Of a stretch of DNA of 64,000 nt, positions 54,598 through 64,000 are shown one piece after another. Position 1 is the first letter of the stretch, and each line of letters begins with the position of its first letter. The position numbers and the translations under genes were made by a program. The notes under the pieces were generated by a model. That model was not told the DNA's origin, searched no databases, and worked only from the letters and a program-made list of their open reading frames with translations. The stretch comes from Melioribacter roseus (lineage in GTDB: Bacteria; Bacteroidota; Ignavibacteria; Ignavibacteriales; Melioribacteraceae): the NCBI GenBank assembly GCA_020724265.1, contig DYHH01000008.1, forward strand, positions 62,001 through 126,000. Direction: 5' to 3'.

Positions 54598-54951
54598 CTA
54601 CTGAACGTTTTTATCTTTGATTCTAGCTGCCTTACCGGAAAGATTGCGTAAGTAGTATAATTTAGCTCTTCTAACTTTCCCCTCTTTAACTACATCAATC
54701 TTTGCAATTTTGGGAGAATTATAGTTGAAAATTCTTTCAACACCAACGCCGCTGGAAATTTTTCTAACGGTAAAAGTTTTGTCTGATGCACTGCCTCTAA
54801 TACTGATGACATCACCTTCAAAAGGCTGTATTCTTTCCTTATCGCCTTCAATTACACGAACATGAACGCGAATTCTGTCTCCGGTTTTAAAGCCCGGGAA
54901 ATCAGTTCTTAACTGTTCTTTTAGTATTTCTTGTATCTTATCCATAATCAC
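54598..54951 (-). CDS. rplS: large subunit ribosomal protein bL19
   Basis: A 117-residue bL19, standard size, at the 50S-30S interface. Motifs are [44 protein letters not shown], and the basic end [20 protein letters not shown]. It overlaps trmD by four bases and ends the ffh-rpsP-khpA-rimM-trmD-rplS operon. Confidence 0.97.
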   Translation of the reverse strand: MIMDKIQEILKEQLRTDFPGFKTGDRIRVHVRVIEGDKERIQPFEGDVISIRGSASDKTFTVRKISSGVGVERIFNYNSPKIAKIDVVKEGKVRRAKLYYLRNLSGKAARIKDKNVQ

Positions 54952-55631
54952 TCCGAAGAATTATTTTTTTTCCATTTATCTGTCAATAATTTTGATTGAG
55001 TTTCCTTCCACTGATTTATTTTAGCAAAGTTACCGCTTAATAAAACATCGGGAACTTTCATTCCTTTATATTCAGCCGGGCGAGTGTAAAAAGGTGCTTC
55101 CAAAGTTTCACCATCCATAAGTGAATCATTCAGTGCCGATTCGCTGTCATTCAACACACCCGGGATTAATCTTACAACCGAATCAATTATTATTAATGCT
55201 GGTAATTCCCCGCCACTTAAAACAAAATCACCGATTGAGAATTCATCGGTAGCAAATGCTTCTCTTACCCTGTCATCGATTCCTTTATAATGACCGGCAA
55301 TTAATAAAATATTTTTTGCCAGCGATAATTGATTCGCAATTTTCTGAGAGTATCTTTTCCCCTTGGGAGAAGTAAAAATTATATGATTATACTCTCTTTT
55401 ACTTTTTAATTTTTCAATACATTCAAAGAACGGTTCTGGTTTAAGCAGCATTCCGGGACCACCGCCGAACGGTTTATCATCAATCTGCTTATGTTTGTCA
55501 TAGGCGTAATCTCTTAGATTATGGATATGAATTTCTGCAAGGTTTCTTTCTTGTGCACGTTTAATAATACTAAAACTTATAGGGCTTACAAGAAGATCTG
55601 GCACAGCAGATATAATATCGAATCTAATCAT
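54948..55631 (-). CDS. trmD: tRNA (guanine-N1)-methyltransferase
   Basis: Methylates G37 in tRNAs using S-adenosylmethionine to prevent frameshifting. The 227-residue SPOUT-fold protein has the knot motifs [32 protein letters not shown] and [19 protein letters not shown]. Length and order are normal. It overlaps rimM by eight bases. Confidence 0.97.
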   Translation of the reverse strand: MIRFDIISAVPDLLVSPISFSIIKRAQERNLAEIHIHNLRDYAYDKHKQIDDKPFGGGPGMLLKPEPFFECIEKLKSKREYNHIIFTSPKGKRYSQKIANQLSLAKNILLIAGHYKGIDDRVREAFATDEFSIGDFVLSGGELPALIIIDSVVRLIPGVLNDSESALNDSLMDGETLEAPFYTRPAEYKGMKVPDVLLSGNFAKINQWKETQSKLLTDKWKKNNSSE

Positions 55632-56154
55632 AATTTAAATCGATGTCCGGGTTTAAGAAAATAGTTTTATTTTTCCAATCAATGCGAGCGATAAATTCTT
55701 TTACTGCCGGTATTAAAATTTCCTTATTACTTTCAGTATTTATCACAAGTACGTCATTGCCTGGATAGCTTTCTATATTAACCAAAATACCAAAGAACTC
55801 AACACCTCTAAAAACTTTTTCACCAATCAACTGACGAAAAAATAATTTATCCTCTAATTCCTTATTAAGATTTGAGGAGTCGATAAAAACTTTTTTCCCA
55901 ATAAGGAAATCAACATCGTCAATTGAATCAAAATTCTTGAATTTAACAACCGGTTGATCACCTGAGAAATAAAAGTCCTCGATGAAAAACTTACGCTTAT
56001 CACCAAAGACTTCAATAAAAACAAACGGCAACTTGAGAAATACTTCAGAAAAATCAGTAAAACTCTTAAGGTTAAGAAAACCCTCTTTATTAACAGTTGA
56101 CTTAAGCTGAGCTACTAAAAAAAAATCTTTAGGTTTCACAACCCAATTAATCAA
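55624..56154 (-). CDS. rimM: 16S rRNA processing protein RimM
   Basis: A 176-residue RimM with the N-terminal domain (STVNKEGFLNLKSFTDF) and a C-terminal PRC barrel (GVEFFGILVNIESYPGNDVLVI, EILIPAVKEFIARIDW). It helps 30S maturation and binds uS19. The N-terminus is a little divergent (missing the usual G-R-I start), but the operon position confirms the assignment. Confidence 0.9.
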   Translation of the reverse strand: MINWVVKPKDFFLVAQLKSTVNKEGFLNLKSFTDFSEVFLKLPFVFIEVFGDKRKFFIEDFYFSGDQPVVKFKNFDSIDDVDFLIGKKVFIDSSNLNKELEDKLFFRQLIGEKVFRGVEFFGILVNIESYPGNDVLVINTESNKEILIPAVKEFIARIDWKNKTIFLNPDIDLNYD

Positions 56155-56380
56155 GAATTTTTAGAATTGCTCTCTTTCCATCTTTAGCCGCAATTGCAGT
56201 GAGTAAAGTTCTCATTGCTTGAGCAGTTTTACCCTGTTTTCCGATCACTTTGCCGACATCGTCTTGACCTACTTTAAGTGTCAACTCGATAGTTTTTTCA
56301 TCTGGGGATGCTTCTTCAATTGAAACATTATCCGGACTATCGACCAAGTGTTTTGCAATGAATTCAATAAATTCCTTCAT
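56147..56380 (-). CDS. khpA: KH-domain RNA-binding protein KhpA
   Basis: A 77-residue KH protein with the GxxG loop in GKVIGKQGKTAQAMRTLL, the normal length of KhpA/YlqC. In Gram-positives it binds small RNAs with KhpB. Between rpsP and rimM this gene is widely conserved. It overlaps rimM by eight bases. Confidence 0.92.
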   Translation of the reverse strand: MKEFIEFIAKHLVDSPDNVSIEEASPDEKTIELTLKVGQDDVGKVIGKQGKTAQAMRTLLTAIAAKDGKRAILKILD

Positions 56381-56440
56381 AGGAATACCTTAAGATTATT
56401 AGACAATAAATTGTCTTTGCCCAAAAAGGCAAAGAGAAAA

Positions 56441-56965
56441 TTATTCTTTAGAATTCTCTTCAGATTTCTCTTGCTTTTCTTCAATCACAACATCCGATTC
56501 TGCTTTTTCATCGCTTTCTTCGGCGACAGCAGATTTTACTTCTTCCGTTTTAACTTCCGCAGGTTCATCTTTCTTTTTATCTTTTGCTTTTTCTGCAGTA
56601 GTTTTGGCTTTTTCAGCTTTCACTTTTGTTGCAGATAAGCGGGCTTCACGTTGCTTTAACCATTCTTCCATCTTTTTTGCAATTTCTTCTTCGCTCAATC
56701 CCTGCTTCATCAAATCTCTTTTATAAAGAATTCCTTCAGCTGAAAGAAGATTTTTAACAGTAGTAGTAGGCTGAGCGCCAACACCTAACCAATATAATGC
56801 TCTTTCTTCATTGATTTCAACAGTACTTGGTTCAGTTTTAGGGTTATATAAACCAAAAGATTCAATAAATCTTCCGTCTCTAGGTGAACGGGAATCTGCA
56901 GCAACTAGTTTATAAACAGGTTGACGTTTTTTCCCCATTCTTCGTAATCTTAACTTAACTGCCAA
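56441..56965 (-). CDS. rpsP: small subunit ribosomal protein bS16 with long charged extension
   Basis: The first 80-85 residues are normal bS16 ([60 protein letters not shown]). A Lys/Glu/Ala-rich tail of about 85 residues follows ([19 protein letters not shown], then Glu/Ser-rich). Bacteroidota bS16 often has such a tail; it is low-complexity and presumably unstructured. The protein helps assemble the 30S body. Confidence 0.95.
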   Translation of the reverse strand: MAVKLRLRRMGKKRQPVYKLVAADSRSPRDGRFIESFGLYNPKTEPSTVEINEERALYWLGVGAQPTTTVKNLLSAEGILYKRDLMKQGLSEEEIAKKMEEWLKQREARLSATKVKAEKAKTTAEKAKDKKKDEPAEVKTEEVKSAVAEESDEKAESDVVIEEKQEKSEENSKE

Positions 56966-57001
56966 ATTTAATACTCCTCTTAAATTGATTTACATATATT
57001 A

Positions 57002-58336
57002 TTAATTAAAACTCATATTTCCGAATTTACTTAACATCTTTTTACCGCCTTTAGAACTAAACATCTTCATCATTTTCTGCATCTCTTTGAATTGCTTTAG
57101 CAACCTATTAACATCTTGTATAGAGTTTCCGCTTCCAACCGCAATTCTTTTTCGACGGCTTCCATTGAGAACTTTAGGATTCTTTCTCTCAAGTTTAGTC
57201 ATTGATTGAATAATCGATTCTACTTTTAAAATTTGCTTATCATCAATATCAGCATTCTTAATCGATTTATTCATACCCGGAATCATTCCTAAAATTGATT
57301 GCATAGATCCCATTTTTTTCAGCATCTTAATCTGCTTAAGGAAATCCTCAAAGTCAAATTGATTCGAGAGTAATTTTTTTTCTAAGTCTTCTGCTTCTAA
57401 TTGATCAATATTCTCTTGAGCCTTTTCAACAAAAGAAACAATATCACCTTTTCCTAAAATTCTCGAAGCAAGTCTCTCAGGATAAAATTTTTCAATAGAA
57501 TCTAATTTTTCACCGAGACTTATAAATTTAACGGGTTTATTAACAACCGCTTTAATTGAGAGAGCACAACCTCCTCTCGAATCTCCATCAAGTTTTGTAA
57601 GAACAATTCCATCAAAATCAACACGGTCGTGAAATGCTTTAGCTGAATTAACTGCATCTTGACCGGTCATTGAATCAACTACAAATAAAGTTTCGGATGG
57701 TTGAACTTTAGCTTTAATTGCAGTTACTTCATCCATTAATTTTTCATCAATATGCAAACGACCGGCAGTATCAATAATAACTGTATTTGCATCATTCTCT
57801 TTTGCATACTTAACAGCTTGAGACGATATTTCTACTGCATCCTTACTTCCGGAAATTGAAAATACCGGAATATTAATTCTTTCACCAAGTTGCTTTAATT
57901 GTTCAATAGCTGCGGGTCTATATATATCCGCTGCGGCTAAAACAACTTTTCTATTCTTAGTAGTAAGATACTTTGCCAACTTGGCACTGAAAGTCGTCTT
58001 ACCTGAACCTTGTAATCCAACTAAAAGAATAACAGTAACACCGGAAGGGTTTAGTTTAATTTCTTGATTTTTGCCTCCCATTAATTCAGTCAACTCATCA
58101 TGAAAGATTTTTGTGAGAAGTTGACCGGGAGTAACGGAAGCAAGAACTTCTTTACCCATGGCTTTCTGCTTTACATCATCAATTAGTTGTTTAGCAACTT
58201 TGTAATTCACATCAGCATCTAAAAGAACACGCCTGATTTCTCTAAGAGTATCAGAAACATTATTTTCAGAAATTCTACCTTGACCGGTAACCTTCTTTAA
58301 TGCTTTATCAAGTTTTTGGCTTATATCATCAAACAT
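57002..58336 (-). CDS. ffh: signal recognition particle GTPase Ffh
   Basis: Binds signal sequences and SRP RNA and docks with FtsY for co-translational targeting. The 444-residue protein has an N domain, a G domain (P-loop GLQGSGKTTFSAKLAKYL, DTAGRLHIDEKLMDE, TKLDGDSRGG) and a Met-rich M domain (KMGSMQSILGMIPGMNKS, RRKRIAVGSG). The SRP RNA gene is not recognised in the window. It lies 36 bases upstream of rpsP. Confidence 0.97.
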   Translation of the reverse strand: MFDDISQKLDKALKKVTGQGRISENNVSDTLREIRRVLLDADVNYKVAKQLIDDVKQKAMGKEVLASVTPGQLLTKIFHDELTELMGGKNQEIKLNPSGVTVILLVGLQGSGKTTFSAKLAKYLTTKNRKVVLAAADIYRPAAIEQLKQLGERINIPVFSISGSKDAVEISSQAVKYAKENDANTVIIDTAGRLHIDEKLMDEVTAIKAKVQPSETLFVVDSMTGQDAVNSAKAFHDRVDFDGIVLTKLDGDSRGGCALSIKAVVNKPVKFISLGEKLDSIEKFYPERLASRILGKGDIVSFVEKAQENIDQLEAEDLEKKLLSNQFDFEDFLKQIKMLKKMGSMQSILGMIPGMNKSIKNADIDDKQILKVESIIQSMTKLERKNPKVLNGSRRKRIAVGSGNSIQDVNRLLKQFKEMQKMMKMFSSKGGKKMLSKFGNMSFN

Positions 58337-58389
58337 AGTCTAATCGGGTAAAGATACAAATTTAACAAGTCTTTTCAAATATCAATATA

Positions 58390-59283
58390 TTAAGCATCCT
58401 TCAAGGCATTGGCACCGGAAACAATTTCCGAAATTTCCGTTGTAATCGCTGCTTGTCTTTCTTTATTATAAAGAATATTTAATGTACGAATCATTTCTTT
58501 AGCATTTTCAGTAGCCATATCCATGGCTGTCATTCTTGCACCTAGTTCTGCAGCATAAGAGTCTAATAACGACGTCCACACTTGAGCTTTTAAGTGTCTA
58601 GGAAGCAATGAATCAATTATTGATTTTTTATCAGGTTCAAAAATAAAATCAACAGTTTTAAGTTGTTCCAGGTGTTCATTCGATTCACTTTCAAATCGGG
58701 AAATAGGTAAAATTTGTTTATGAATTGTTACTTGCTGAATAACCGACTTAAATTCATTATAAACAACAATTACTTTATCGTATTCCCTATTTAAAAATTT
58801 CTGTTTCAATTCAGTTGTCAAAGTTGAAGCGAATTCGAAATTAAGATCAGAAAAAATGCCGGGGTATGAACCGGTTAATTTATAATCTCTTTTCTTAAAA
58901 TGATCTACACCCTTTTTACCAACACAGTATAAAGATAATTTTCCATTAGATTTAAGGTGGTCATACTTTTCATTTATCAATTCTTCGACCGAACGAATAA
59001 CGTTCATATTAAAACTACCGCATAAACCTCTATCCGAAGTAACCACAACAATCGCAATACTTTCAACTTCTCTTTCTTCAAAGAGAGGATTTGCGCTTCC
59101 CTTTTCAATAGCAATTAAATTTGATAATACCTCGGCAATTTTTCTTGAGTACGGACGAGCATTGATGATGTTCTCCTGGGCACGACGTAATCTAGCCGCA
59201 GAAACCATTTTCATAGCCTTAGTAATTTGCTGGGTGTTCGTAACACCTTTAATTCTACTTTTTATGTCGCGTAATGTTGCCAT
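58390..59283 (-). CDS. atpG: ATP synthase F1 gamma subunit
   Basis: The central rotor shaft. The 297-residue protein has the N-terminal helix ATLRDIKSRIKGVTNTQQITKAMKMVSAARLRRAQ, a central domain (VVTSDRGLCGSFN) and the C-terminal helix MTAMDMATENAKEMIRTLNILYNKERQAAIT. It is the last gene of the F1Fo operon here. The usual next genes atpD (beta) and atpC (epsilon) are not present; ffh follows instead. Confidence 0.96.
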   Translation of the reverse strand: MATLRDIKSRIKGVTNTQQITKAMKMVSAARLRRAQENIINARPYSRKIAEVLSNLIAIEKGSANPLFEEREVESIAIVVVTSDRGLCGSFNMNVIRSVEELINEKYDHLKSNGKLSLYCVGKKGVDHFKKRDYKLTGSYPGIFSDLNFEFASTLTTELKQKFLNREYDKVIVVYNEFKSVIQQVTIHKQILPISRFESESNEHLEQLKTVDFIFEPDKKSIIDSLLPRHLKAQVWTSLLDSYAAELGARMTAMDMATENAKEMIRTLNILYNKERQAAITTEISEIVSGANALKDA

Positions 59284-59299
59284 AAATAATTATTAAGAA

Positions 59300-60850
59300 T
59301 TACTCACTCTTTTTAAATTTTCCTACAAATTCTTCCGCAGCTTGTTTAAGTTTAGTAACCGTATCGTCATTTAACTGTTTTGATTCTCTAATATCTTTAA
59401 GAATATCGGCATATTTAAGGTCAACATACTCCAAAAATTCTTTTTCAAATCTTTTAACATCTTTAACCGGAGCTGATTCCAAATAATCATTGGTTCCGAC
59501 AAATACACTAACAACTTGTTTCTCAACAGGTATTGGCTGATATTGACCTTGTTTAAGCAATTCAACTAACCTTGCACCTTTAGCAAGCGTTCTTTGAGTT
59601 GCTTTATCCAAATCAGAACCGAATTTTGCAAAGGCTTCCAATTCTCTATACTGAGCCAAATCCAATTTAAGTGAACCTGCAACTTTTTTCATAGCTTTAA
59701 TCTGAGCATTACCGCCAACACGAGAAACAGAAATACCAACGTTGATAGCAGGTCTTACACCGGCATTAAATAAGTTTGGTTCAAGATAAATCTGACCATC
59801 GGTAATAGAGATAACGTTAGTAGGAATATAAGCAGAAACGTCACCTTGTTGAGTTTCAATGATTGGCAATGCAGTAAGACTTCCGCCGCCTAATTTATCA
59901 CTTAATTTTGAAGCTCGTTCAAGTAATCTTGAGTGTAAATAAAATACATCACCGGGATAAGCTTCGCGTCCAGGAGGTCTTCTCAACAATAAAGATAATT
60001 CTCTGTAAGCGGCAGCTTGTTTTGAAAGATCATCATAAATAACCAGAGCATGTTTACCATTATCTCTAAAATATTCTCCCAAGGTTGCACCGGCATAAGG
60101 GGCAATATATTGCTGAGGTGCAGGTACCGAAGCAGGTGCTGCAACGACAGTAGTGTAATCCAAAGCACCATGTTCTTCTAATTTAGAAACAACTTGAGCA
60201 ATAGTAGAATTCTTTTGTCCAATTGCTACATAAATACAATAAACAGGTTTAACGCCAATAGCTTTAGCTTCTTCGGAATGTGTAAACTTTTGATTGATTA
60301 TTGTATCGATGGCAACAGCGGTTTTACCTGTTTGTCTATCACCAATAATTAATTCTCTTTGACCTCTACCGATCGGTATCATAGCATCAATAGCAGTAAT
60401 ACCGGTTTGCAACGGTTCTTTTACAGGTTGACGGGCAACAACACCAAGAGCTTTTCTCTCAATAGGCATATATTTTACTGTCGGCACTTCACCTTTACCG
60501 TCAACGGGTTCGCCGAGAGGATTTACAACTCTGCCAAGCATTTTATCGCCAACAGGAAAAGACGCAACACGTTTAGTTCTTTTTACGGAATCACCTTCTT
60601 TAATTTTATCACTTTCACCAAACAAAACACAACCAACGCTGTCTTCCTCGAGGTTAAGAACCATTCCCATAACGCCATTAGGAAATTCAACCAATTCACT
60701 TGCCATCACTTCAGTCAAGCCGTAAACTCTAGCGATACCATCACCAACTTGAAGTACAGTTCCAACGTCATAAATATCAACTTCACTATCAAAGCCAGCC
60801 AATTGTTTTCTTAATACTGATGAAACTTCTTCCGGTTTTACTGCTGCCAT
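59300..60850 (-). CDS. atpA: ATP synthase F1 alpha subunit
   Basis: The 516-residue non-catalytic nucleotide-binding subunit. P-loop [15 protein letters not shown], the [20 protein letters not shown] stretch and the C-terminal helical domain are typical. With beta it forms the hexamer. It lies between atpH and atpG. Confidence 0.97.
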   Translation of the reverse strand: MAAVKPEEVSSVLRKQLAGFDSEVDIYDVGTVLQVGDGIARVYGLTEVMASELVEFPNGVMGMVLNLEEDSVGCVLFGESDKIKEGDSVKRTKRVASFPVGDKMLGRVVNPLGEPVDGKGEVPTVKYMPIERKALGVVARQPVKEPLQTGITAIDAMIPIGRGQRELIIGDRQTGKTAVAIDTIINQKFTHSEEAKAIGVKPVYCIYVAIGQKNSTIAQVVSKLEEHGALDYTTVVAAPASVPAPQQYIAPYAGATLGEYFRDNGKHALVIYDDLSKQAAAYRELSLLLRRPPGREAYPGDVFYLHSRLLERASKLSDKLGGGSLTALPIIETQQGDVSAYIPTNVISITDGQIYLEPNLFNAGVRPAINVGISVSRVGGNAQIKAMKKVAGSLKLDLAQYRELEAFAKFGSDLDKATQRTLAKGARLVELLKQGQYQPIPVEKQVVSVFVGTNDYLESAPVKDVKRFEKEFLEYVDLKYADILKDIRESKQLNDDTVTKLKQAAEEFVGKFKKSE

Positions 60851-60875
60851 TTTATTTCCCTTAAGATTTTCCTTT

Positions 60876-61433
60876 TTAATTAACTAATGTTTGATCAGCT
60901 TTTACCAATCTTTTTCTAAGTAATTTAAGCTGTTGAACAACCGAGGCATCCAACATCTTATCTTTTAATCGAACAAGAAATCCGCCTATTAAAGCGGGGT
61001 CAACATCAAAAGTTATTCTAACATTTTTATTTGAATAACTTTCCAAACTTTTTTTAAATATTTTTTTCTCCGCATCAGAAAGTTCAATCGCCGTTGAAAC
61101 ATTTGCCGGAATTATATTCATTTTCTCATCACGAAGTTCAAGACATCTTTGAATAATTTCGAATAAAATATCTTCTCTATTCTTCTTAACAATAAAATCG
61201 AGGAAGTTTGCACTTTCCTTATCAATCTTTGAACCGAACAATTCATTAAGAATACTTTTCTTTTTTGCTTCATTAATTACCGGACTTTTCAACGCAACTC
61301 TCAATTCTTTGGAACTCTCAAGTGTATCATAAATTAGTTGAAGATCTTTGCTTACCGTATCAAACTTATTAGAATTTTCTACCTGTTTAAGCAATGCACT
61401 TGCGTATCTATTTGTTATGCTGAACACACCCAT
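60876..61433 (-). CDS. atpH: ATP synthase F1 delta subunit
   Basis: A 185-residue stator protein linking F1 alpha to the Fo b stalk. The N-terminal helical bundle ([24 protein letters not shown]) and the C-terminal signature [28 protein letters not shown] are present. The start is 2 bases from the atpF stop. Confidence 0.94.
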   Translation of the reverse strand: MGVFSITNRYASALLKQVENSNKFDTVSKDLQLIYDTLESSKELRVALKSPVINEAKKKSILNELFGSKIDKESANFLDFIVKKNREDILFEIIQRCLELRDEKMNIIPANVSTAIELSDAEKKIFKKSLESYSNKNVRITFDVDPALIGGFLVRLKDKMLDASVVQQLKLLRKRLVKADQTLVN

Positions 61434-61435
61434 AG

Positions 61436-61978
61436 TTAATTCTTTGAGATATCCTGAATATATTTTTCAACTAATTTCTTTTGTTTTTCCGAATCAAGAG
61501 TTTCACGAATTATTTTCTCGGCAGCTGTAACAGCAATATCAGCAATTTCAGCTTTCAGATTATTGAATGCTTCTTTATTCTTTTGTTCAATTTCGGCAGA
61601 GGCATCTTGAATCATTTTCTTCGCTTCGTTTTTACTTTCCTCTACAATTTGATTTTTCAGAGTTTCAGCATATTCTCTACCTTGTTTAATAACTTTTTGT
61701 GCCTCTTCTTCAGCTTTAGCTAAATTTGCTTGATTTTGTTTCAATAATTTTTCCGCTTCTTTTTGAGCTTGTTCGGCTTTTTCAAGAGAATTTGTAATAA
61801 AAGCTTCTCTTTCATTTAATGAATTAAGAATCGGTTTCCATGCAAACTTCTTTAATAAAAAAAGAAGAATAATGAAAGTAACGGTAGTCCAAATGATTAA
61901 CCCCGGATTAACATCCAAAGGGCCACCAGCATCACCGCTTGCAAATGCTAAAACCGCATAATGCATGAATCCAGTCAT
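61436..61978 (-). CDS. atpF: ATP synthase Fo b subunit
   Basis: A 180-residue peripheral stalk protein. One membrane helix at about 25-47 (LIIWTTVTFIILLFLLKKFAWKPIL) is followed by a long charged coiled coil (EKAEQAQKEAEKLLKQNQANLAKAEEEAQK). Normal length; two copies brace F1 to the a subunit. Confidence 0.95.
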   Translation of the reverse strand: MTGFMHYAVLAFASGDAGGPLDVNPGLIIWTTVTFIILLFLLKKFAWKPILNSLNEREAFITNSLEKAEQAQKEAEKLLKQNQANLAKAEEEAQKVIKQGREYAETLKNQIVEESKNEAKKMIQDASAEIEQKNKEAFNNLKAEIADIAVTAAEKIIRETLDSEKQKKLVEKYIQDISKN

Positions 61979-62016
61979 TTATTATACCTAAGCTTTAATG
62001 AAAAAAAATGCACAAA

Positions 62017-62235
62017 TTATTTAAGTGCCAAAAGAATACAAATAACGAGCGCAAACAATGAAATACCTTCGATAAGCGCTGCAGCAATGATCATAGAAGT
62101 TCTAATATCGCCTGCAGCTTCAGGTTGACGACCACTAGCTTCCATAGCCGAGCTAGCTAATTTACCGATACCGAATGCACCGCCAATAATTGTTAAAGCG
62201 GCACCAAACCCAGCTGCTAAATAAGCAAATTCCAT
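62017..62235 (-). CDS. atpE: ATP synthase Fo c subunit
   Basis: A 72-residue hairpin of two membrane helices with a polar loop (SGRQPEAAGDIR) that contacts gamma and epsilon. The ion-carrying carboxylate is Glu56 in AALIEGISLFALV. The residues after Glu56 (Gly-Ile-Ser) and the absence of the Gln/Val-Ser/Thr pattern of sodium enzymes favour protons as coupling ion; that is inference. GGAGGAA precedes the ATG. Confidence 0.97.
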   Translation of the reverse strand: MEFAYLAAGFGAALTIIGGAFGIGKLASSAMEASGRQPEAAGDIRTSMIIAAALIEGISLFALVICILLALK

Positions 62236-62264
62236 TTTATTCCTCCTAAAGTATTATATAGTTT

Positions 62265-63104
62265 TTAATGATCTTGATGAACTGCCATCCCGATAAATAA
62301 CGAGGAAAGCATTGTAAATATATATGCTTGAATAAGCGACACTAATAGTTTTAACGCAAAAATAAAAAGTGCAAAAGAGACAGAAACAGGTACCACGAAA
62401 TAAGCATGTAAAATAAAAATCAACCCGATTAAAGAATAAATAACAATTTTACCGGCAAGCATATTAGCAAAAAGACGAACAGCTAAAGCAAACGGTTTTG
62501 TTAATAATCCAAGTAATTCAACAATCACCATTATCGGAAGAAGCCATGTCGGTATTCCATGAGGAACAAGTCCTTTGAAATAACCAATAAATCCGTTGTT
62601 ACGAATTCCTCCAATTTGTGTCATTACAAATGTAAAAACTGCAAGAGTTGCGGTAACAGAAATGTTACCGGTTACAGCCGCACCATATGGAACAAGACTG
62701 AATAAATTTAAAATTAATATGAAGAAAAACGCCGACAGCAAATAAGGAACAAATTTTTCATAACCTTTATGAATTGTAGGTTTAGCAATCTCATCCCGAA
62801 CAAATAAAATCATTACCTCAGTCATATTTGCAAAACCGGTAGGAACTCTCTTCTTCTTATATTGCTTTGCTACTTTATATAAAATAAGGAAAAGAACAAT
62901 AGCAGCAAACCACATATAAACCAAGTGTTTGGTTATTGAAATATCAATTCCAAAAATTTCTATATGAGGCAGTGGGATTTTGATGAAAGGTTCGAACTCA
63001 ATATAGTTCGCATCCAAAGTATGGTGCAAAATCCAATCACTCTCATTTGATTTCTCTGCTGCATGCAAAGAATCTGCAACTATTTTTTCCGTTGGGGAAT
63101 CCAT
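62265..63104 (-). CDS. atpB: ATP synthase Fo a subunit
   Basis: A 279-residue polytopic protein with the conserved proton-channel helix KPFALAVRLFANMLAGK, which carries the essential Arg, and the C-terminal helix LLVSLIQAYIFTMLSSLFIGMAVHQDH. The N-terminal 60 residues before the first helix are an extension facing the periplasm. Family length is 230-290. Confidence 0.96.
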   Translation of the reverse strand: MDSPTEKIVADSLHAAEKSNESDWILHHTLDANYIEFEPFIKIPLPHIEIFGIDISITKHLVYMWFAAIVLFLILYKVAKQYKKKRVPTGFANMTEVMILFVRDEIAKPTIHKGYEKFVPYLLSAFFFILILNLFSLVPYGAAVTGNISVTATLAVFTFVMTQIGGIRNNGFIGYFKGLVPHGIPTWLLPIMVIVELLGLLTKPFALAVRLFANMLAGKIVIYSLIGLIFILHAYFVVPVSVSFALFIFALKLLVSLIQAYIFTMLSSLFIGMAVHQDH

Positions 63105-63130
63105 AAAGTTTTGTTTTACTTAGACTTACA

Positions 63131-63493
63131 CTACCGCCTAGCTTTTATACGAAAATAATTAATCTCAAAAATTAGTGAAGTAAAATAAAAAATAAAGAAC
63201 AGAAATATAAAAGCATATTCGTCAATATTCAAGAATTTTATCACAATAAATACGACAAGCAATAGAAACATCATTCTGCCAAGCATTCCGCCTAAGTTGT
63301 AAATAAGGAAGTCTTTATTTGATTTACCGAGGGATTTTTTAAACAAAAAATAAGCAAAAAATGCATTAATCAAAGTAATTCCGGCTGTAAGGAAGCATAC
63401 TACAACTAGATGCCATTCAATTATATTCAACAAATAAAGTATAAAGAAGATTAGGGAAGTTCCCAGTAGAATAATTGTGACTGGCTTAATCAT
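63131..63493 (-). CDS. small membrane protein ahead of atpB (subunit-I-like)
   Basis: A 120-residue protein with about four hydrophobic helices. It occupies the usual place of AtpI/subunit I between atpZ and atpB, and its pattern (VVCFLTAGITLINAFFAYFLF) is similar, but identity is not clear enough for a symbol. It is thought to help c-ring assembly or Mg handling. It overlaps the upstream AtpZ-like gene by four bases. Confidence 0.6.
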   Translation of the reverse strand: MIKPVTIILLGTSLIFFILYLLNIIEWHLVVVCFLTAGITLINAFFAYFLFKKSLGKSNKDFLIYNLGGMLGRMMFLLLVVFIVIKFLNIDEYAFIFLFFIFYFTSLIFEINYFRIKARR

Positions 63494-63732
63494 TTTTTTT
63501 GCTTTTTATTCATATTAAGAACTGTGCGGATAAAATTGTAAACACCTGCAAATCCACCAAAAAACGAAAAAATAATTGTCAAAATTGGGTCTGTCTCAAA
63601 TTTTTGATCAAGCCACCTTCCTAAAAAAAACATTAAAATTATAGTAGCGGCAAGTTGAGTCCCCAACCCTAAATAAGGTCCAACATCTCTATATGTCTCA
63701 AGAAATTTTTTAGGTTTATTTTTTACCGGCAT
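63490..63732 (-). CDS. atpZ: AtpZ/AtpI-type ATP synthase assembly protein
   Basis: An 80-residue protein with two membrane helices (YLGLGTQLAATIILMFFLGRWLDQK and PILTIIFSFFGGFAGVYNFIRTV). The length and two-helix hairpin fit AtpZ, whose product assists magnesium or calcium handling and c-ring assembly. It overlaps both neighbours (17 bases with bactofilin, 4 with the next gene). Confidence 0.82.
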   Translation of the reverse strand: MPVKNKPKKFLETYRDVGPYLGLGTQLAATIILMFFLGRWLDQKFETDPILTIIFSFFGGFAGVYNFIRTVLNMNKKQKK

Positions 63733-64000
63733 CCGTCAATTCGGATTTAGATTTTGCGGAATTCATATTACTTCTACCGTCAAATTTTGCTCCTTCTTCA
63801 ACAACAAGGATTTTTGCGGTTAATTCGCCTACAAGAGAAGAATTAGCCTCAAGAATTACCTTTTCATTTGCTTCAACTAAACCTTTAACAATTCCACTAA
63901 GTGTGACATTCATAGCTCTTACATCGCCTTCAACTTCAGAACTATCTCCTAAAGTTAGATTTCCGTTAACAGTAACATCACCAAAGACTTTACCGTCAAT
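63716..64000 (-). CDS. bactofilin, N-terminus beyond window edge
   Basis: The frame continues upstream of an internal ATG at 63913 to the window edge with typical bactofilin beta-helix sequence (DGKVFGDVTVNGNLTLGDSS, VEGDVRAMNVTLSGIVKGL, EKVILEANSSLVGELTAKIL, VEEGAKFDGRSNM). The 5' end is therefore missing and 63913 is not the start. Bactofilins polymerise into filaments that organise cell shape and wall enzymes. A bactofilin gene directly ahead of the ATP synthase operon is seen in other Bacteroidota. Confidence 0.88.
   Translation of the reverse strand: MDGKVFGDVTVNGNLTLGDSSEVEGDVRAMNVTLSGIVKGLVEANEKVILEANSSLVGELTAKILVVEEGAKFDGRSNMNSAKSKSELTDAGKK

Overview
The window is AT-rich bacterial chromosome and looks like a member of the class Ignavibacteria, or a close relative in the Bacteroidota/Chlorobi group. 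The evidence is a secreted SBBP-repeat protein ending in a type IX secretion sorting domain with a YPNPFNPST motif, a TonB-dependent receptor with a carboxypeptidase-regulatory-like plug extension, a tmRNA tag reading GEYNYALAA, an extended bS16, and an F1Fo operon that lacks beta and epsilon.

Layout. 1-2.9 kb: a TonB receptor (cut by the window edge) and an exported protein. 3.0-7.1 kb, plus strand: surE, a VWA-like membrane protein, bacteriohemerythrin, comF. 7.1-23 kb, mostly minus strand, core genes: argS, rsfS, a LytR_C protein, a RidA protein, mazG (plus strand), phoH (apparently with a CTG start), a LysM protein, a small lipoprotein, radC, a TPR protein, guaA, gcvH, accC-accB-efp, a PHP protein and dapF. 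A short element with inverted ends lies between gcvH and guaA.

23-31.4 kb is an accessory island. A HigA-type antitoxin sits behind a deleted HigB-like toxin and a palindromic operator candidate. Then come six minus-strand genes (YLYP-domain lipoprotein, DUF3795, medium-chain alcohol dehydrogenase, MORN-type protein, FxLYD-like protein, and an unknown protein with a possible PD-(D/E)XK motif). Each is separated from the next by an intergenic segment built like an integron attC site: an R'' box at or just after the stop codon, complementary L arms, and a GTTRRRY-like box 14-83 bp before the next start. I read this as an integron-less cassette array (CALIN). One putative attC carries an IS110 transposase fragment. 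The island ends in a tandem duplication (period about 388 bp) of a GIY-YIG gene plus a structured terminator, abutting the 3' end of ssrA (tmRNA).

31.7-54.5 kb: a cobalamin adenosyltransferase/YgfZ pair, a lipoprotein, an M20 dipeptidase, lptF-lptG, a four-gene envelope operon (secreted protein, FecR-domain protein, large beta-barrel, CHASE2-adenylate cyclase), DUF3467, a TPR lipoprotein, adenosine deaminase, urocanase, a SerA-like dehydrogenase, an MqnA-like protein and the T9SS-exported SBBP protein. 54.6-58.3 kb, minus strand: the classical ffh-rpsP-khpA-rimM-trmD-rplS operon. 58.4-64 kb: an ATP synthase operon headed by bactofilin and an AtpZ-like protein, then a small membrane protein and atpB-E-F-H-A-G.

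No rRNA, tRNA or CRISPR was recognised. Functions are read from sequence motifs by eye; no database search was run.
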